64,000 nt of DNA from Haemophilus influenzae. GTDB taxonomy: Bacteria > Pseudomonadota > Gammaproteobacteria > Enterobacterales > Pasteurellaceae. Of the stretch, positions 22,401 through 31,666 are shown in pieces; within the stretch, counting starts at the first letter, position 1, and each line of letters starts with the position of its first letter. Under the pieces are notes generated by a model that made no database searches, was not told the DNA's origin, and was given only the letters and a program-made list of their open reading frames with translations. The translations under genes were made by a program, and so were the position numbers. The stretch spans positions 744,001-808,000 of the forward strand of contig NZ_AP018771.1 of the NCBI RefSeq assembly GCF_019703545.1. The letters are read 5' to 3'.

Positions 22401-23643
22401 ACCGTTATCAGATAAGCTCAAATTTACTTTAGAAAATGACCACGTTGATGCAGGTGCATTACGTTATAAATTAGTGAAGAATAACGGCGAATTCCGCTTG
22501 CATAATCCAATAAAAGAGCAGGAATTGCGTAATGATTTAGTAAAAGCAGAGCAAACAGAACGAACATTAGAAGCAAAACAAGCTGAGCTGGTGCCAAGAA
22601 CACAAAGCCCTAAAGCAAAAGCGCGGTCAAAAAGAGCATTGAGAGCAGTGTTTTCTGATCCCCCGCTTGATCAAAGCCTGTTAAACGTATTACAAGCCGC
22701 ACTTGAGGTTATTGATGTCCAACAGCAAGTGGAAAAAGAGCGTAAAGCTCAAGAGCAAGCTGAAAGACAACGCAAACAAAAAGACTTGATCAGCCGTTAT
22801 TCAAATAGTGCGTTATCAGAATTATCTGCAACAGTAAATAGTATGCTTTCTGTTCAAGATGAATTAGATCGTCTTTTTGTAGATCAAGCACAATCTGCCG
22901 TGTGGACAAATATCGCACAGGATAAAAGACGTTATGATTCTGATGCGTTTCGTGCTTATCAGCAGAAAACGAACTTGCGTCAAATTGGGGTGCAAAAAGC
23001 CTTAGCTAACGGACGAATTGGGGCGGTTTTCTCGCATAGCCGTTCAGATAATACCTTTGACGAACAGGTTAAAAATCATGCGACATTAACGATGATGTCG
23101 GGTTTTGCCCAATATCAATGGGGCGATTTACAATTTGGTGTAAACGTGGGCGCGGGAATCAGTGCGAGTAAAATGGCTGAAGAACAAAGCCGAAAAATTC
23201 ATCGAAAAGCGATAAATTATGGTGTGAATGCAAGTTATCAGTTCCGTTTAGGGCAATTGGGTATTCAGCCTTATTTGGGTGTTAATCGATATTTTATTGA
23301 ACGTGAAAATTATCAATCTGAAGAAGTGAAAGTGCAAACACCGAGCCTTGCATTTAATCGCTATAATGCTGGTGTACGGGTCGATTATACATTTACCCCG
23401 ACAGATAATATCACCGTTAAGCCTTATTTCTTCGTCAATTATGTTGATGTTTCAAACACTAACGTACAAACCACTGTAAATAGCACGATGTTGCAACAAT
23501 CATTTGGGCGTTATTGGCAAAAAGAAGTGGGATTAAAGGCAGAAATTTTACATTTCCAAATTTCCGCTTTTATCTCAAAATCTCAAGGTTCACAACTCGG
23601 CAAACAGCAAAATGTGGGCGTGAAATTGGGCTATCGTTGGTAA
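19453..23643 (+). CDS. hap: Hap, serine-protease autotransporter adhesin
   Basis: A 1396-residue type V autotransporter that promotes adherence, aggregation and entry into epithelial cells (family knowledge). The signal peptide ends at Ala25. The chymotrypsin-like protease domain has His98 (SVAHN), a candidate Asp near 138 (NDYQ) and Ser242 in GDSGSP. A long beta-helix passenger with repeated NVHL/NVTL segments follows, then a coiled, charged linker (about 1025-1120) and a C-terminal 12-strand barrel ending in YRW. The frame is uninterrupted. Hap is related to IgA1 protease; the N-terminal sequence and length favour Hap. A strong hairpin terminator follows. Confidence 0.92.
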   Translation: MKKTVFRLNFLTACISLGIVSQAWAGHTYFGIDYQYYRDFAENKGKFTVGAKNIEVYNKKGEMIGAMMKDVPMPDLSPMVRGGYATLISEQHLISVAHNVGYDGVDFGMEGRNPDQHRFKYKVVKRYNYKGGDRQYNDYQHPRLEKFVTETAPIEMVSYMDGNRYKNFNQYPLRVRVGSGHQWWKDANNKTIGDLAYGGSWLIGGNTFEDGSAGNGTLELNGRVQNPNKYGPLPTAGSFGDSGSPMFIYDKVVKKWLLNGVLREGNPYDAVGNSYQITRKNYFQDILGQDITVNFLDTNAEYKFNIGSDHNGIVTTIKSTLPVRAKQPPQTVGLYDNSQLHDARDKNGDEAPTYGGPNPWSPALHHGKSIYFGDRGTGTLTIENNINQGAGGLYFEGNFVVKGSQNNITWQGAGVSIGQDATVEWKVHNPENDRLSKIGVGTLLVNGIGKNLGSISVGNGKVILDQQADEAGQKQAFKEVGIVSGRATVQLNSTDQVDPNNIYFGFRGGRLDLNGHSLTFKRIQNTDEGAMIVNHNTTQVANVTITGYDTINDDLKQLTNKRDIAFNGWFGETDENKHNGRLNLIYQPTAEDSTLLLSGGTNLNGDITQTKGKLFFSGRPTPHAYNHLNERWSKMENIPQGEIVWDHDWINRTFKAENFQIKGGSAVVSRNVSKIEGNWTISNNANATFGVVPNQQNTICTRSDWTGLTECKSENLTEQKTIDSLPRTKVNGNVHLMNSASAVASGLVDLIGNVTLTQNSQFTLSHNATQTGSLSLVNQANATVNNATLTGDVNLADTSRFTLSNQATQIGTISLHQQAQATVDNANLNGNVHLTDSAQFSLKNSHFSHQIQGDKDTTVTLENATWTMPSDTTLQNLTLNNSTVTLNSAYSASPNNAPRRRRRSLETETTPTSAEHRFNTLTVNGKLSGQGTFQFTSSLFGYKSDKLKLSDDAEGDYTLSVRNTGTEPVTLEQLTLVESKDNKPLSDKLKFTLENDHVDAGALRYKLVKNNGEFRLHNPIKEQELRNDLVKAEQTERTLEAKQAELVPRTQSPKAKARSKRALRAVFSDPPLDQSLLNVLQAALEVIDVQQQVEKERKAQEQAERQRKQKDLISRYSNSALSELSATVNSMLSVQDELDRLFVDQAQSAVWTNIAQDKRRYDSDAFRAYQQKTNLRQIGVQKALANGRIGAVFSHSRSDNTFDEQVKNHATLTMMSGFAQYQWGDLQFGVNVGAGISASKMAEEQSRKIHRKAINYGVNASYQFRLGQLGIQPYLGVNRYFIERENYQSEEVKVQTPSLAFNRYNAGVRVDYTFTPTDNITVKPYFFVNYVDVSNTNVQTTVNSTMLQQSFGRYWQKEVGLKAEILHFQISAFISKSQGSQLGKQQNVGVKLGYRW

Positions 23644-23676
23644 AAATCAACATAATTTTATCGTTTATTGATAAAC

Positions 23677-23707
23677 AAGGTGGGTCAGATCAGATCCCAC
23701 CTTTTTT
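23677..23707 (+). terminator. Terminator after hap
   Basis: AAGGTGGG (23677-23684) pairs with CCCACCTT (23696-23703), followed by TTTTT. It lies 33 bases after the hap stop. Confidence 0.85.
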
Positions 23708-23786
23708 ATTCCAATAATGGAACTTTATTTTATTAAAGGTATCTAAGTAGCACCCTATATAGGGGATTAATTAAGAGGATTTAATA

Positions 23787-24233
23787 ATGAATTTAACTAA
23801 AATTTTACCCGCATTTGCTGCTGCAGTCGTATTATCTGCTTGTGCAAAGGATGCACCTGAAATGACAAAATCATCTGCGCAAATAGCTGAAATGCAAACA
23901 CTTCCAACAATCACTGATAAAACAGTTGTATATTCCTGCAATAAACAAACGGTGACTGCGGTGTATCAATTTGAAAACCAAGAACCAGTTGCTGCAATGG
24001 TAAGTGTGGGCGATGGCATTATTGCGAAAGATTTTACTCGTGATAAATCACAAAATGACTTTACAAGTTTCGTTTCTGGGGATTATGTTTGGAATGTAGA
24101 TAGTGGCTTAACGTTAGATAAATTTGATTCTGTTGTGCCTGTAAATTTAATTCAAAAAGGTAAATCTAGCGATAACATCATCGTTAAAAATTGTGATGTA
24201 AACGTAAAAGCAACTAAAAAAGCAAATTTATAA
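23787..24233 (+). CDS. Small lipoprotein, MliC-like in pattern
   Basis: A 148-residue protein with lipobox LSAC, lipidated at Cys19. The body begins with YSCNKQTVTAVYQ, ends with VKNCDV and has two Cys likely to form one disulphide. The pattern of an N-terminal Cys strand, VAVYQF-type strand, SGDYVW turn and C-terminal NC resembles MliC-type lysozyme inhibitors and the Neisseria adhesin complex protein. I regard that as a hypothesis. AAGAGG precedes the ATG. It has its own upstream region and terminators, so it is probably a single-gene unit. Confidence 0.75.
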   Translation: MNLTKILPAFAAAVVLSACAKDAPEMTKSSAQIAEMQTLPTITDKTVVYSCNKQTVTAVYQFENQEPVAAMVSVGDGIIAKDFTRDKSQNDFTSFVSGDYVWNVDSGLTLDKFDSVVPVNLIQKGKSSDNIIVKNCDVNVKATKKANL

Positions 24234-24245
24234 TTAATCCCAAAT

Positions 24246-24294
24246 GACCAGCATAATTGCTGGTTATTTTATCTTCCCCGAGGGGAGATTTTTT
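24246..24294 (+). terminator. Tandem terminators after the lipoprotein gene
   Basis: ACCAGCA (24247-24253) pairs with TGCTGGT (24258-24264), followed by TATTTT. A second stem, ATCTTCCCC with GGGGAGAT (24271-24289), is followed directly by TTTTT. Confidence 0.75.
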
Positions 24295-24356
24295 CTTGAG
24301 ATCATTTTCAATTCAAACTAGACTTACCGCCTATTTTATTTAACCTAAATTTTGTT

Positions 24357-25448
24357 ATGCGTGTTTCAGACTTTAACTTTGATTTACCCGATAAATTAAT
24401 TGCTCGTTATCCTAAAACTGATCGTGTTTCTTGTCGTTTATTACAGTTAAATGGCGAAAACGGAGAAATTTCTCACCGCACTTTTTCTGATGTATTAGAT
24501 TTAATTGATGAAGGCGATTTGTTGATTTTTAATAATACGCACGTTATTCCTGCAAGAATGTTTGGGCGTAAAGCCAGTGGTGGAAAAATTGAAGTTTTAG
24601 TTGAGAGAATGTTAGACGAACATCGTTTCTTAGCGCATATTCGTTCATCGAAATCCCCTAAAGAAGGGGCTGAATTATTTTTAGGTGAAGATAAATTAGG
24701 CGAAAATAATGGCATTAAAGCGGTAATGACAGCACGCCATAGTTCGTTGTTTGAAGTGGAATTAAGTGATAAATCAACCGCTCTTTTAGATGTGTTGCAA
24801 GCCATTGGACATATGCCATTACCGCCTTATATTGACCGTCCAGATGAAAAAGCTGATCAAGAATGTTATCAAACGGTTTATAGTAAAGTCCCAGGCGCAG
24901 TCGCGGCACCAACAGCGGGCTTACATTTTGATGAAAATTTACTTGAAAAACTCAAAGCGAAAGGCGTGAATTTTGAATTTGTTACATTACACGTAGGCGC
25001 GGGTACATTCCAGCCTGTTCGTGTGGAAAATATTGAAGATCACGTAATGCACGCAGAGTACGTGGAAGTTTCTCAAGAAGTTTGCAATGCGATTATTGCA
25101 ACAAAAAAAGCGGGCAAACGTGTAATTGCAGTGGGAACAACTTCCGTTCGTTCTATTGAAAGTGCGGCACTTTCTGCGGAAGAATTTGGCAACCCTGATT
25201 TAATTGAGCCTTATTTTTCTGATACCGCTATTTTTATTTATCCAGGGAAAAAATTCCGAGTGGTGGATTGCTTAATTACTAATTTCCACTTACCTGAAAG
25301 CACATTGATTATGTTAGTTTCAGCTTTTGCTGGTTATAAAAATACAATGAATGCTTATAAAAGTGCGGTCGAAAATCACTATCGTTTTTTCAGTTATGGT
25401 GATGCGATGTTTATTACTAAAAATCCAAATGTAAAAGGATTAGAATAA
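24357..25448 (+). CDS. queA: QueA, S-adenosylmethionine:tRNA ribosyltransferase-isomerase
   Basis: A 363-residue enzyme that converts the preQ1 base in tRNA to epoxyqueuosine using the ribosyl part of S-adenosylmethionine. [19 protein letters not shown] is the standard start and [12 protein letters not shown] and [10 protein letters not shown] are conserved signatures. The ATG at 24357 has no clear ribosome site. It works directly after Tgt in the queuosine pathway; tgt lies 345 bases downstream, with a candidate toxin-antisense locus between them instead of the usual tight spacing. Confidence 0.95.
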   Translation: MRVSDFNFDLPDKLIARYPKTDRVSCRLLQLNGENGEISHRTFSDVLDLIDEGDLLIFNNTHVIPARMFGRKASGGKIEVLVERMLDEHRFLAHIRSSKSPKEGAELFLGEDKLGENNGIKAVMTARHSSLFEVELSDKSTALLDVLQAIGHMPLPPYIDRPDEKADQECYQTVYSKVPGAVAAPTAGLHFDENLLEKLKAKGVNFEFVTLHVGAGTFQPVRVENIEDHVMHAEYVEVSQEVCNAIIATKKAGKRVIAVGTTSVRSIESAALSAEEFGNPDLIEPYFSDTAIFIYPGKKFRVVDCLITNFHLPESTLIMLVSAFAGYKNTMNAYKSAVENHYRFFSYGDAMFITKNPNVKGLE

Positions 25449-25459
25449 GTTGTTTGACT

Positions 25460-25488
25460 TGTAATTAGTCAGCACCTACAATAAAGAA
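25460..25488 (+). promoter_or_regulatory. Strong antisense promoter between queA and tgt
   Basis: TTGACT, a 17-base spacer and TACAAT (25476-25481 region) give 5 of 6 matches at both elements. Transcription would begin at about 25487 on the plus strand and run antisense through the small peptide frame at 25530-25601. Identified by eye. Confidence 0.6.
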
Positions 25489-25515
25489 CAAGAGATGGCT
25501 GTAACCATCCCTTGT
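25488..25515 (-). terminator. Hairpin at the 3' end of the small peptide mRNA
   Basis: ACAAGAGATGG and CCATCCCTTGT form an 11-bp stem with one mismatch around a 6-base loop. On the minus strand it follows the peptide stop by 14 bases and is trailed by TTCTTTATT, so it looks like a terminator. On the plus strand it would be the 5' hairpin of the antisense RNA. Confidence 0.55.
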
Positions 25516-25529
25516 GTCGGAGAATCTAC

Positions 25530-25601
25530 CTAGCCAGCGCTACCTTTCAATAGTAGGCAAAGTAGAATAACAATGACTAGTTTAATAATAAGATTAATCA
25601 T
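25530..25601 (-). CDS. 23-residue hydrophobic peptide, candidate type I toxin
   Basis: A short frame beginning MINLIIKLVI and ending LLKGSAG, nearly all Ile, Leu and Val with one Cys. It resembles in size and character the Ibs-type and other small membrane toxins of type I systems. The ATG at 25601 has a good ribosome site, GAGG nine bases upstream. A candidate minus-strand promoter (TTAAAA, 16 bases, TATCAT at 25714-25719) would give a leader of about 105 bases containing a long hairpin. A strong opposing promoter lies beyond its 3' end. No homology could be checked, so toxin function is inference. Confidence 0.5.
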   Translation of the reverse strand: MINLIIKLVIVILLCLLLKGSAG

Positions 25602-25632
25602 AGTTTTTATCCTCAATTTGATTACAAATGAA

Positions 25633-25687
25633 GGATCTACTAAGCAGCCCGTCAGGTGCGTACTGGCGGACTGATTTTAGCAGATCC
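25633..25687. other. Long imperfect hairpin in the queA-tgt gap
   Basis: The ends GGATCT (25633-25638) and AGATCC (25682-25687) pair, and the stem continues inward through CTAA/TTAG, CAG/CTG, CGG/CCG and CTG/CAG with small mismatches, closing on a short loop. It would fold in RNA from either strand. In the minus-strand transcript it lies in the leader of the small peptide. Confidence 0.6.
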
Positions 25688-25709
25688 GCCTCTGCTCAAA
25701 GAGCATTGA

Positions 25710-26942
<1,233 letters not shown>

Positions 26943-26947
26943 TTAAT

Positions 26948-26992
26948 AAAAGTGCGGTAGAAAAATAAAACGTTTTTTGACCGCACTTTTTA
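26948..26992 (+). terminator. Inverted uptake-signal terminator after tgt
   Basis: AAAAGTGCGGT (26948-26958) pairs with ACCGCACTTTT (26980-26990), giving an 11-bp stem. The T run is partly inside the stem. Confidence 0.7.
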
Positions 26993-27031
26993 GTATAATG
27001 AATAATAAACCTCACAATAAATAGATAATAT

Positions 27032-30000
27032 ATGATTACTCGCTCAAACTTTCCTGAATTACTCTCTTCTTTAGACTTTTCTCAAACGAATAAAATTTAT
27101 TATAAAACAATCAACAGTTATGAATTAAAAGTCGATTTTGCTAACGAAAAATTAATTTATCCTGAAGGCTTAAAAGCACAACGAGATACTACTAAAAACT
27201 TTTCTGCACCTGAAAATTTTGTGGTATTTGAGTGTGTGCATAACTTATTACAATCTGGTTATAAACCAGAACATATTATTTTAGAACAAGGTATGCCAGG
27301 CGGACACGGTGATACAGGTGGTTTCTGCGATATTATTGTGCAAGATAACGATGGCGTGGAATACTTACTAATTGAATGTAAAACCGCAGATGATGGCAAA
27401 AGTCGAGAATTTTCTAAAGCATGGGCGAAAATGTTAAAAAATGGTGGACAGTTATTTAACTATTTTAATACTTACCGCCGAGCTAAATGGCTTTGTTTAT
27501 ATTGTTCAGATTTTCGCAATGATAAAGTGGAATCCATTTATCATCTGATTTCGATGACAGATAATAATGACTTCTTGAAAAACAACGATAAATTACAAAG
27601 TTTTGCCCAAATTCAAGCAGAAAATGGGGCAAAAGTGGATTATTTCAACGTTTGGACAGATACCTATCAACAAGACTTTATTACGCATAATCTCTTTGAA
27701 TCAGAAATCTTTAAAGTCGGTAATCGTCCTTATAATGTGAACGATCTTAAAATTGTTGATAACGACACCATTCAGAAAAAATATCATCAATTTGCCACGA
27801 TTATGCGCCAGCATAACGTTTCAGCACGTGAAAATGCTTTTGATAAACTGGTTAATATCTTTCTATGCAAAGTAGTGGACGAAAAAGCCAACCCTGAAAA
27901 TTTAAAAGTTTATTGGAAAGGAGCCGCCAGCGATAACCACTACGACTTGCAAGATCGTCTACAACAACTTTATAAAATTGGTATGAAAGATTTTTTGGGC
28001 GAAGAAGTAACCTACATCAGCGAAGAAGAAATCAACAACGCATTTCATCTGTTCAAAAATAAAAAAGATGAAACCAAACGCACTGTTTTAGAATACTTTA
28101 CGCAACTTAAATTCTATTCCAACAACCCTTTTGCGTTTCTAGATGTACATAATGAAAAGCTCTTCTTTCAAAATGCAGTAATTTTGAAAGAAATCGTGCA
28201 AATGTTGCAAGACATCAAACTCAAAAGTGAAGAAGAACAGCACCAATTTTTGGGTGATTTATTTGAGGGCTTTTTAGATCAAGGAGTAAAACAATCAGAA
28301 GGACAGTTTTTTACTCCAATGCCGATTGTGAAATTTTTGATTTCTTCACTGCCACTGGAACAGGTTTTACAAAATAAAAATGCACCAAAAGTAATTGATT
28401 ACGCTTGTGGTGCAGGGCATTTCTTAACGGAATACGCAAGCCAAATCAAATCCTTGCTAAAAGATAGCGGTCGGAATCTATCTGAGTTTTACCAAAAAAT
28501 CTATGGTATTGAAAAAGAATACCGCTTATCCAAAGTGGCAAAGGTTTCTGCCTTTATGTATGGGCAAGATGAGATGAATATTATCTATGCCGATGCCCTT
28601 GCTCAAAATCAAGAACAAGGTAAAGCCTTACAAGATGGTTCATTCTCTTTATTAGTGGCTAATCCACCATATAGCGTTAAAGGCTTTTTATCTACTATTT
28701 CCGATGAAGATAAAGCCAAATTTACCCTTTATGAAAACATTGATAACGAAGAAACCTTTAACAGCATTGAAACCTTCTTTATTGAAAAAGCCAAACAACT
28801 TCTTCACGCTGAAGGGATTGCGGTTATAGTATTACCTTCCAGTATTTTAACCAACGGCAACATTTACATTAAATGCCGTGAAATTTTGCTACAACATTTT
28901 GATTTAGTCGCCATTGCAGAATTTGGTTCAGGCACATTTAGCAAAACAGGTACAAACACAGCCACCCTTTTCTTACGCCGTAAGCAAGCAACACCAAATT
29001 TAAGCGAACACTATAAAAATCGCATAGAACAATGGCAAAGTGGTAACTTTGACTTTGATGGCTTATTTGAAGATCATCATTTGTTACAAAGTTATTGCAA
29101 CCATTGCGGTTTTAATCTTGATGATTACAAAGCTTTCTTATCTGCCATCGAAGAAATGCCTTTGGCAATTGCTGAAACAGAGCTTTTCCAAGAATACCGC
29201 AAGGCATTTGAGAAAAGAAAATTTGCAAAATCAGCAAATTTAGCCAAAGAGTGGCTCAAGTTTGCCAAAGCGATTGAGGCGGATAAGATGCAATTCTTTA
29301 TGTTGGCACAAAATAATCCGCAATATGTGTTAGTGGTGAAAATGCCTGCGGACAATAAAGAAAAGAAAGCCTTTTTAGGTTATGAATGGAGTTCGGCAAA
29401 AGGTAGCGAAGGGATTAAATATCTCAATCAAACCAGCGGTGATGAGGACGATAGCCTAGCAAAACTCAAAGGTATTAACCAAATTCAAACTCCGTTGTTT
29501 AACCCACAAAACTTGTTTGATGAAACCAAAATTAACTGCCTTATTCGCCAGAATTTCAACCAACAAGCGGTCGAAATTCCGCAAACGTTAGCAAATTATG
29601 TGAGCCTATTACCGCTTACACAAATGCTGGATTTTAGCCGTGTGGATTTTGATAAAGCCATTCGCACTAACGTTCAAAAGAAAATTAAGGTTTTGAGTAA
29701 GTATCCCATTATTGCATTGGAAGAGTTTCCAGCAGAAATTAAAAAAGGCAAATCAATTACTGCTAAAAATGCAATTGTAGGAGATTACAAAGTTGTTGCA
29801 GGAGGAAAAAACTTTGCTTATATGCATAATGAATTTAACCGTATGGAAAACACAATTACTATTAGTGCCTCAGGTGCAAATGCAGGATTTGTAAATTTTT
29901 GGACAGAGAAAATTTTTGCATCTGATTGTACAACTGTGAGAGCAGATAATTATGTGGGGACAAAATTTATTTTTACATATTTGCAAAGTATTCAAGAAAA

Positions 30001-30796
30001 TATTTTTGATTTAGCGCATGGTGCAGCACAACCACACGTCTATCCTGATGATATTAAACGTTTACCTATTCCTAAAGTCCCTCTAGACATTCAACAAAAA
30101 GTAGTCGAAGAATGTCAAAAAATTGATGATGAATTTAACCGCACTCGCATGCAAATCGAAGAATATCGTGCAAAAATTGCTAAAATTTTCAATGAGTTAG
30201 AAATCGTGCGGGGGGGGGTAAAACGCTTTAAAATCAATGACTTATGTTCATTTAATCCATCAAAATCTGAACTAAAAACACTGTCCGATGATTTAATGGT
30301 TTCTTTTGTAGAAATGTCATCAGTGAGTAATTTTGGCTTTATTGAAAATAAAATTGATAAGACACTGGGTTCTCTTCGTAAAGGCTCTTACACCTATTTT
30401 CGTGAAAATGACGTTATTATTGCAAAAATAACTCCATGTATGGAAAACGGAAAATGTGCTTTAGCGATTGGGTTGTCTAATGGGATTGGCATGGGGAGCT
30501 CAGAATTCCATGTTTTCCGTGCTAACGAAAACAAAGTTTTGCCTTTTTTCTTATTCTACTCTCTTAATCGTGAGAGTATTCGCAAGGAAGCAGAGCGAAA
30601 TATGACAGGTTCAAGCGGACATCGTCGAGTACCAATTTCATTTTATGAAGATCTAGAAATTAGCTTACCCGATTTAAATGAACAACAATCTATCGTTAAT
30701 CAAATCAATGAAATCGAAACCCAAATTTCTGAACTAGAAAAAGTGTTGGAAAATTCAAGGCAGGAGAAAAAAGCGGTTTTAGATAAATGGCTTTGA
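27032..30796 (+). CDS. Single-chain restriction-modification-specificity enzyme, poly-G phase-variable
   Basis: A 1254-residue protein that joins all three type I-like functions in one chain. Residues about 1-330 contain a PD-(D/E)XK-type nuclease region with Asp100 (GGFCDIIV) and Glu115-x-Lys117 (LIECK). Residues about 400-690 are an N6-adenine methyltransferase: QFFTPMPIV, motif I DYACGAGHF (about 456) and NPPY (about 544). From about 880 there are two HsdS-like target-recognition domains. The first (to about 1058) ends in a helical EEYRAKIAKIFNELE segment. The second (1063-1254) ends in a matching coiled helix. Nine G residues (30210-30218) encode the junction R-G-G at 1060-1062. The frame is intact here. 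It stands alone, with no separate HsdR, HsdM or HsdS. Confidence 0.87.
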   Translation: MITRSNFPELLSSLDFSQTNKIYYKTINSYELKVDFANEKLIYPEGLKAQRDTTKNFSAPENFVVFECVHNLLQSGYKPEHIILEQGMPGGHGDTGGFCDIIVQDNDGVEYLLIECKTADDGKSREFSKAWAKMLKNGGQLFNYFNTYRRAKWLCLYCSDFRNDKVESIYHLISMTDNNDFLKNNDKLQSFAQIQAENGAKVDYFNVWTDTYQQDFITHNLFESEIFKVGNRPYNVNDLKIVDNDTIQKKYHQFATIMRQHNVSARENAFDKLVNIFLCKVVDEKANPENLKVYWKGAASDNHYDLQDRLQQLYKIGMKDFLGEEVTYISEEEINNAFHLFKNKKDETKRTVLEYFTQLKFYSNNPFAFLDVHNEKLFFQNAVILKEIVQMLQDIKLKSEEEQHQFLGDLFEGFLDQGVKQSEGQFFTPMPIVKFLISSLPLEQVLQNKNAPKVIDYACGAGHFLTEYASQIKSLLKDSGRNLSEFYQKIYGIEKEYRLSKVAKVSAFMYGQDEMNIIYADALAQNQEQGKALQDGSFSLLVANPPYSVKGFLSTISDEDKAKFTLYENIDNEETFNSIETFFIEKAKQLLHAEGIAVIVLPSSILTNGNIYIKCREILLQHFDLVAIAEFGSGTFSKTGTNTATLFLRRKQATPNLSEHYKNRIEQWQSGNFDFDGLFEDHHLLQSYCNHCGFNLDDYKAFLSAIEEMPLAIAETELFQEYRKAFEKRKFAKSANLAKEWLKFAKAIEADKMQFFMLAQNNPQYVLVVKMPADNKEKKAFLGYEWSSAKGSEGIKYLNQTSGDEDDSLAKLKGINQIQTPLFNPQNLFDETKINCLIRQNFNQQAVEIPQTLANYVSLLPLTQMLDFSRVDFDKAIRTNVQKKIKVLSKYPIIALEEFPAEIKKGKSITAKNAIVGDYKVVAGGKNFAYMHNEFNRMENTITISASGANAGFVNFWTEKIFASDCTTVRADNYVGTKFIFTYLQSIQENIFDLAHGAAQPHVYPDDIKRLPIPKVPLDIQQKVVEECQKIDDEFNRTRMQIEEYRAKIAKIFNELEIVRGGVKRFKINDLCSFNPSKSELKTLSDDLMVSFVEMSSVSNFGFIENKIDKTLGSLRKGSYTYFRENDVIIAKITPCMENGKCALAIGLSNGIGMGSSEFHVFRANENKVLPFFLFYSLNRESIRKEAERNMTGSSGHRRVPISFYEDLEISLPDLNEQQSIVNQINEIETQISELEKVLENSRQEKKAVLDKWL
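30210..30218. repeat. (G)9 homopolymer tract between the two recognition domains
   Basis: Nine consecutive G in the reading frame CGG GGG GGG GTA. Eight G would give TAA immediately after the tract. Ten G would read GGT AAA ACG CTT TAA. Either slip ends the protein at about residue 1062-1065 and removes the whole second recognition domain. Confidence 0.95.
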
Positions 30797-30822
30797 TCTT
30801 TTATTTTAACAAAGGAAATCTT

Positions 30823-31341
30823 ATGCAAATTCTTGAACCTCAACAATTCGCCACATGGAATGAACCTATTGAAATGCTTTATGCCTGTCATAGTAAGGTA
30901 AAACGTTTTTGTCGTCAGTTAAGCATTTTGCCTGATTATCTAGAAAAACACGGCTATACTCAGGCTGTATTAAATGATGTTGAGCAGATTTTAACTTATT
31001 TTAATCGTGCCGCGCCGTTACATCATGAGGATGAAGAATTAGATTTTTTCCCTCAATTAGTCAAAGTGGCTCCGCAAGCACAAATTTCCATTGTTGAATT
31101 AGAAAAACAGCACGAATATTTGCATGAAAATTGGAATGCACTATCAGCGCAGTTAGAAGAACTTATTTCTGAACAACGTCAAAATATTGATAAACATTTA
31201 ATTGAACGCTTTATTCAAGGTTATGATCGTCATATTGCGTTAGAAGAGCCGTTATTTGAAATGGGGCGTGAATGCTTAAGTGCGGATATTTTGGCAGAAA
31301 TGGGTAAGTGCATGAGTGCTCGTCGTCAAGTTAAAGAATGA
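30823..31341 (+). CDS. Hemerythrin-like (HHE) protein
   Basis: A 172-residue all-helical protein with hemerythrin-type metal ligands: His in [27 protein letters not shown] and HIALEEPLF. Such proteins bind a di-iron centre and have roles in oxygen or nitric oxide sensing or iron-sulphur repair; the exact role is unknown. The frame is open from 30787 inside the previous gene's end, but AAAGGA is correctly placed for the ATG at 30823 (MQILEP). It overlaps the next gene by four bases (ATGA), indicating coupled translation with a TusA-like protein. Confidence 0.85.
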   Translation: MQILEPQQFATWNEPIEMLYACHSKVKRFCRQLSILPDYLEKHGYTQAVLNDVEQILTYFNRAAPLHHEDEELDFFPQLVKVAPQAQISIVELEKQHEYLHENWNALSAQLEELISEQRQNIDKHLIERFIQGYDRHIALEEPLFEMGRECLSADILAEMGKCMSARRQVKE

Positions 31342-31559
31342 AATATCAGCTCAATTTAACCGCACTTCGATGCCCCATTCCTCTTTTAAGTGCTAAAAAA
31401 GCCTTAAAAAATTTGAATAAAAATGATGAACTAATGTTGATCTTAAACCTTGAAAGTGCGGTGGAAAATTTTTCTATTTTTGCCGAAGAAAATTCTGTTG
31501 CTTTGGTCGAGCAATATTACGCTTCGGAAAAAGAATTTATCGTTATCTTGAAAAAATAA
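31338..31559 (+). CDS. TusA/SirA-family sulphur-carrier-like protein
   Basis: A 73-residue protein with the family signature RCPIPLL near the N-terminus; the Cys of CPxP carries persulphide in TusA. The fold pattern of about 70 residues ending in [10 protein letters not shown] fits. It is too different for me to call TusA itself. The ATG overlaps the stop of the hemerythrin-like gene, so the pair probably acts together. Confidence 0.82.
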   Translation: MKYQLNLTALRCPIPLLSAKKALKNLNKNDELMLILNLESAVENFSIFAEENSVALVEQYYASEKEFIVILKK

Positions 31560-31666
31560 AATTAATCGCCATAACGTAGGATATTGGGCTTAGTTCGCCT
31601 TTCCCAATGAAGCAATTTATGGTATTTTACGCAAAATTTTTAACTTAAATTAATAAGGAAAACACA

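Noticed and set aside
19453..23643. IgA1 protease as an identity for the autotransporter
   Set aside because: Length and N-terminal sequence fit Hap; IgA1 proteases are longer and have other linker regions.
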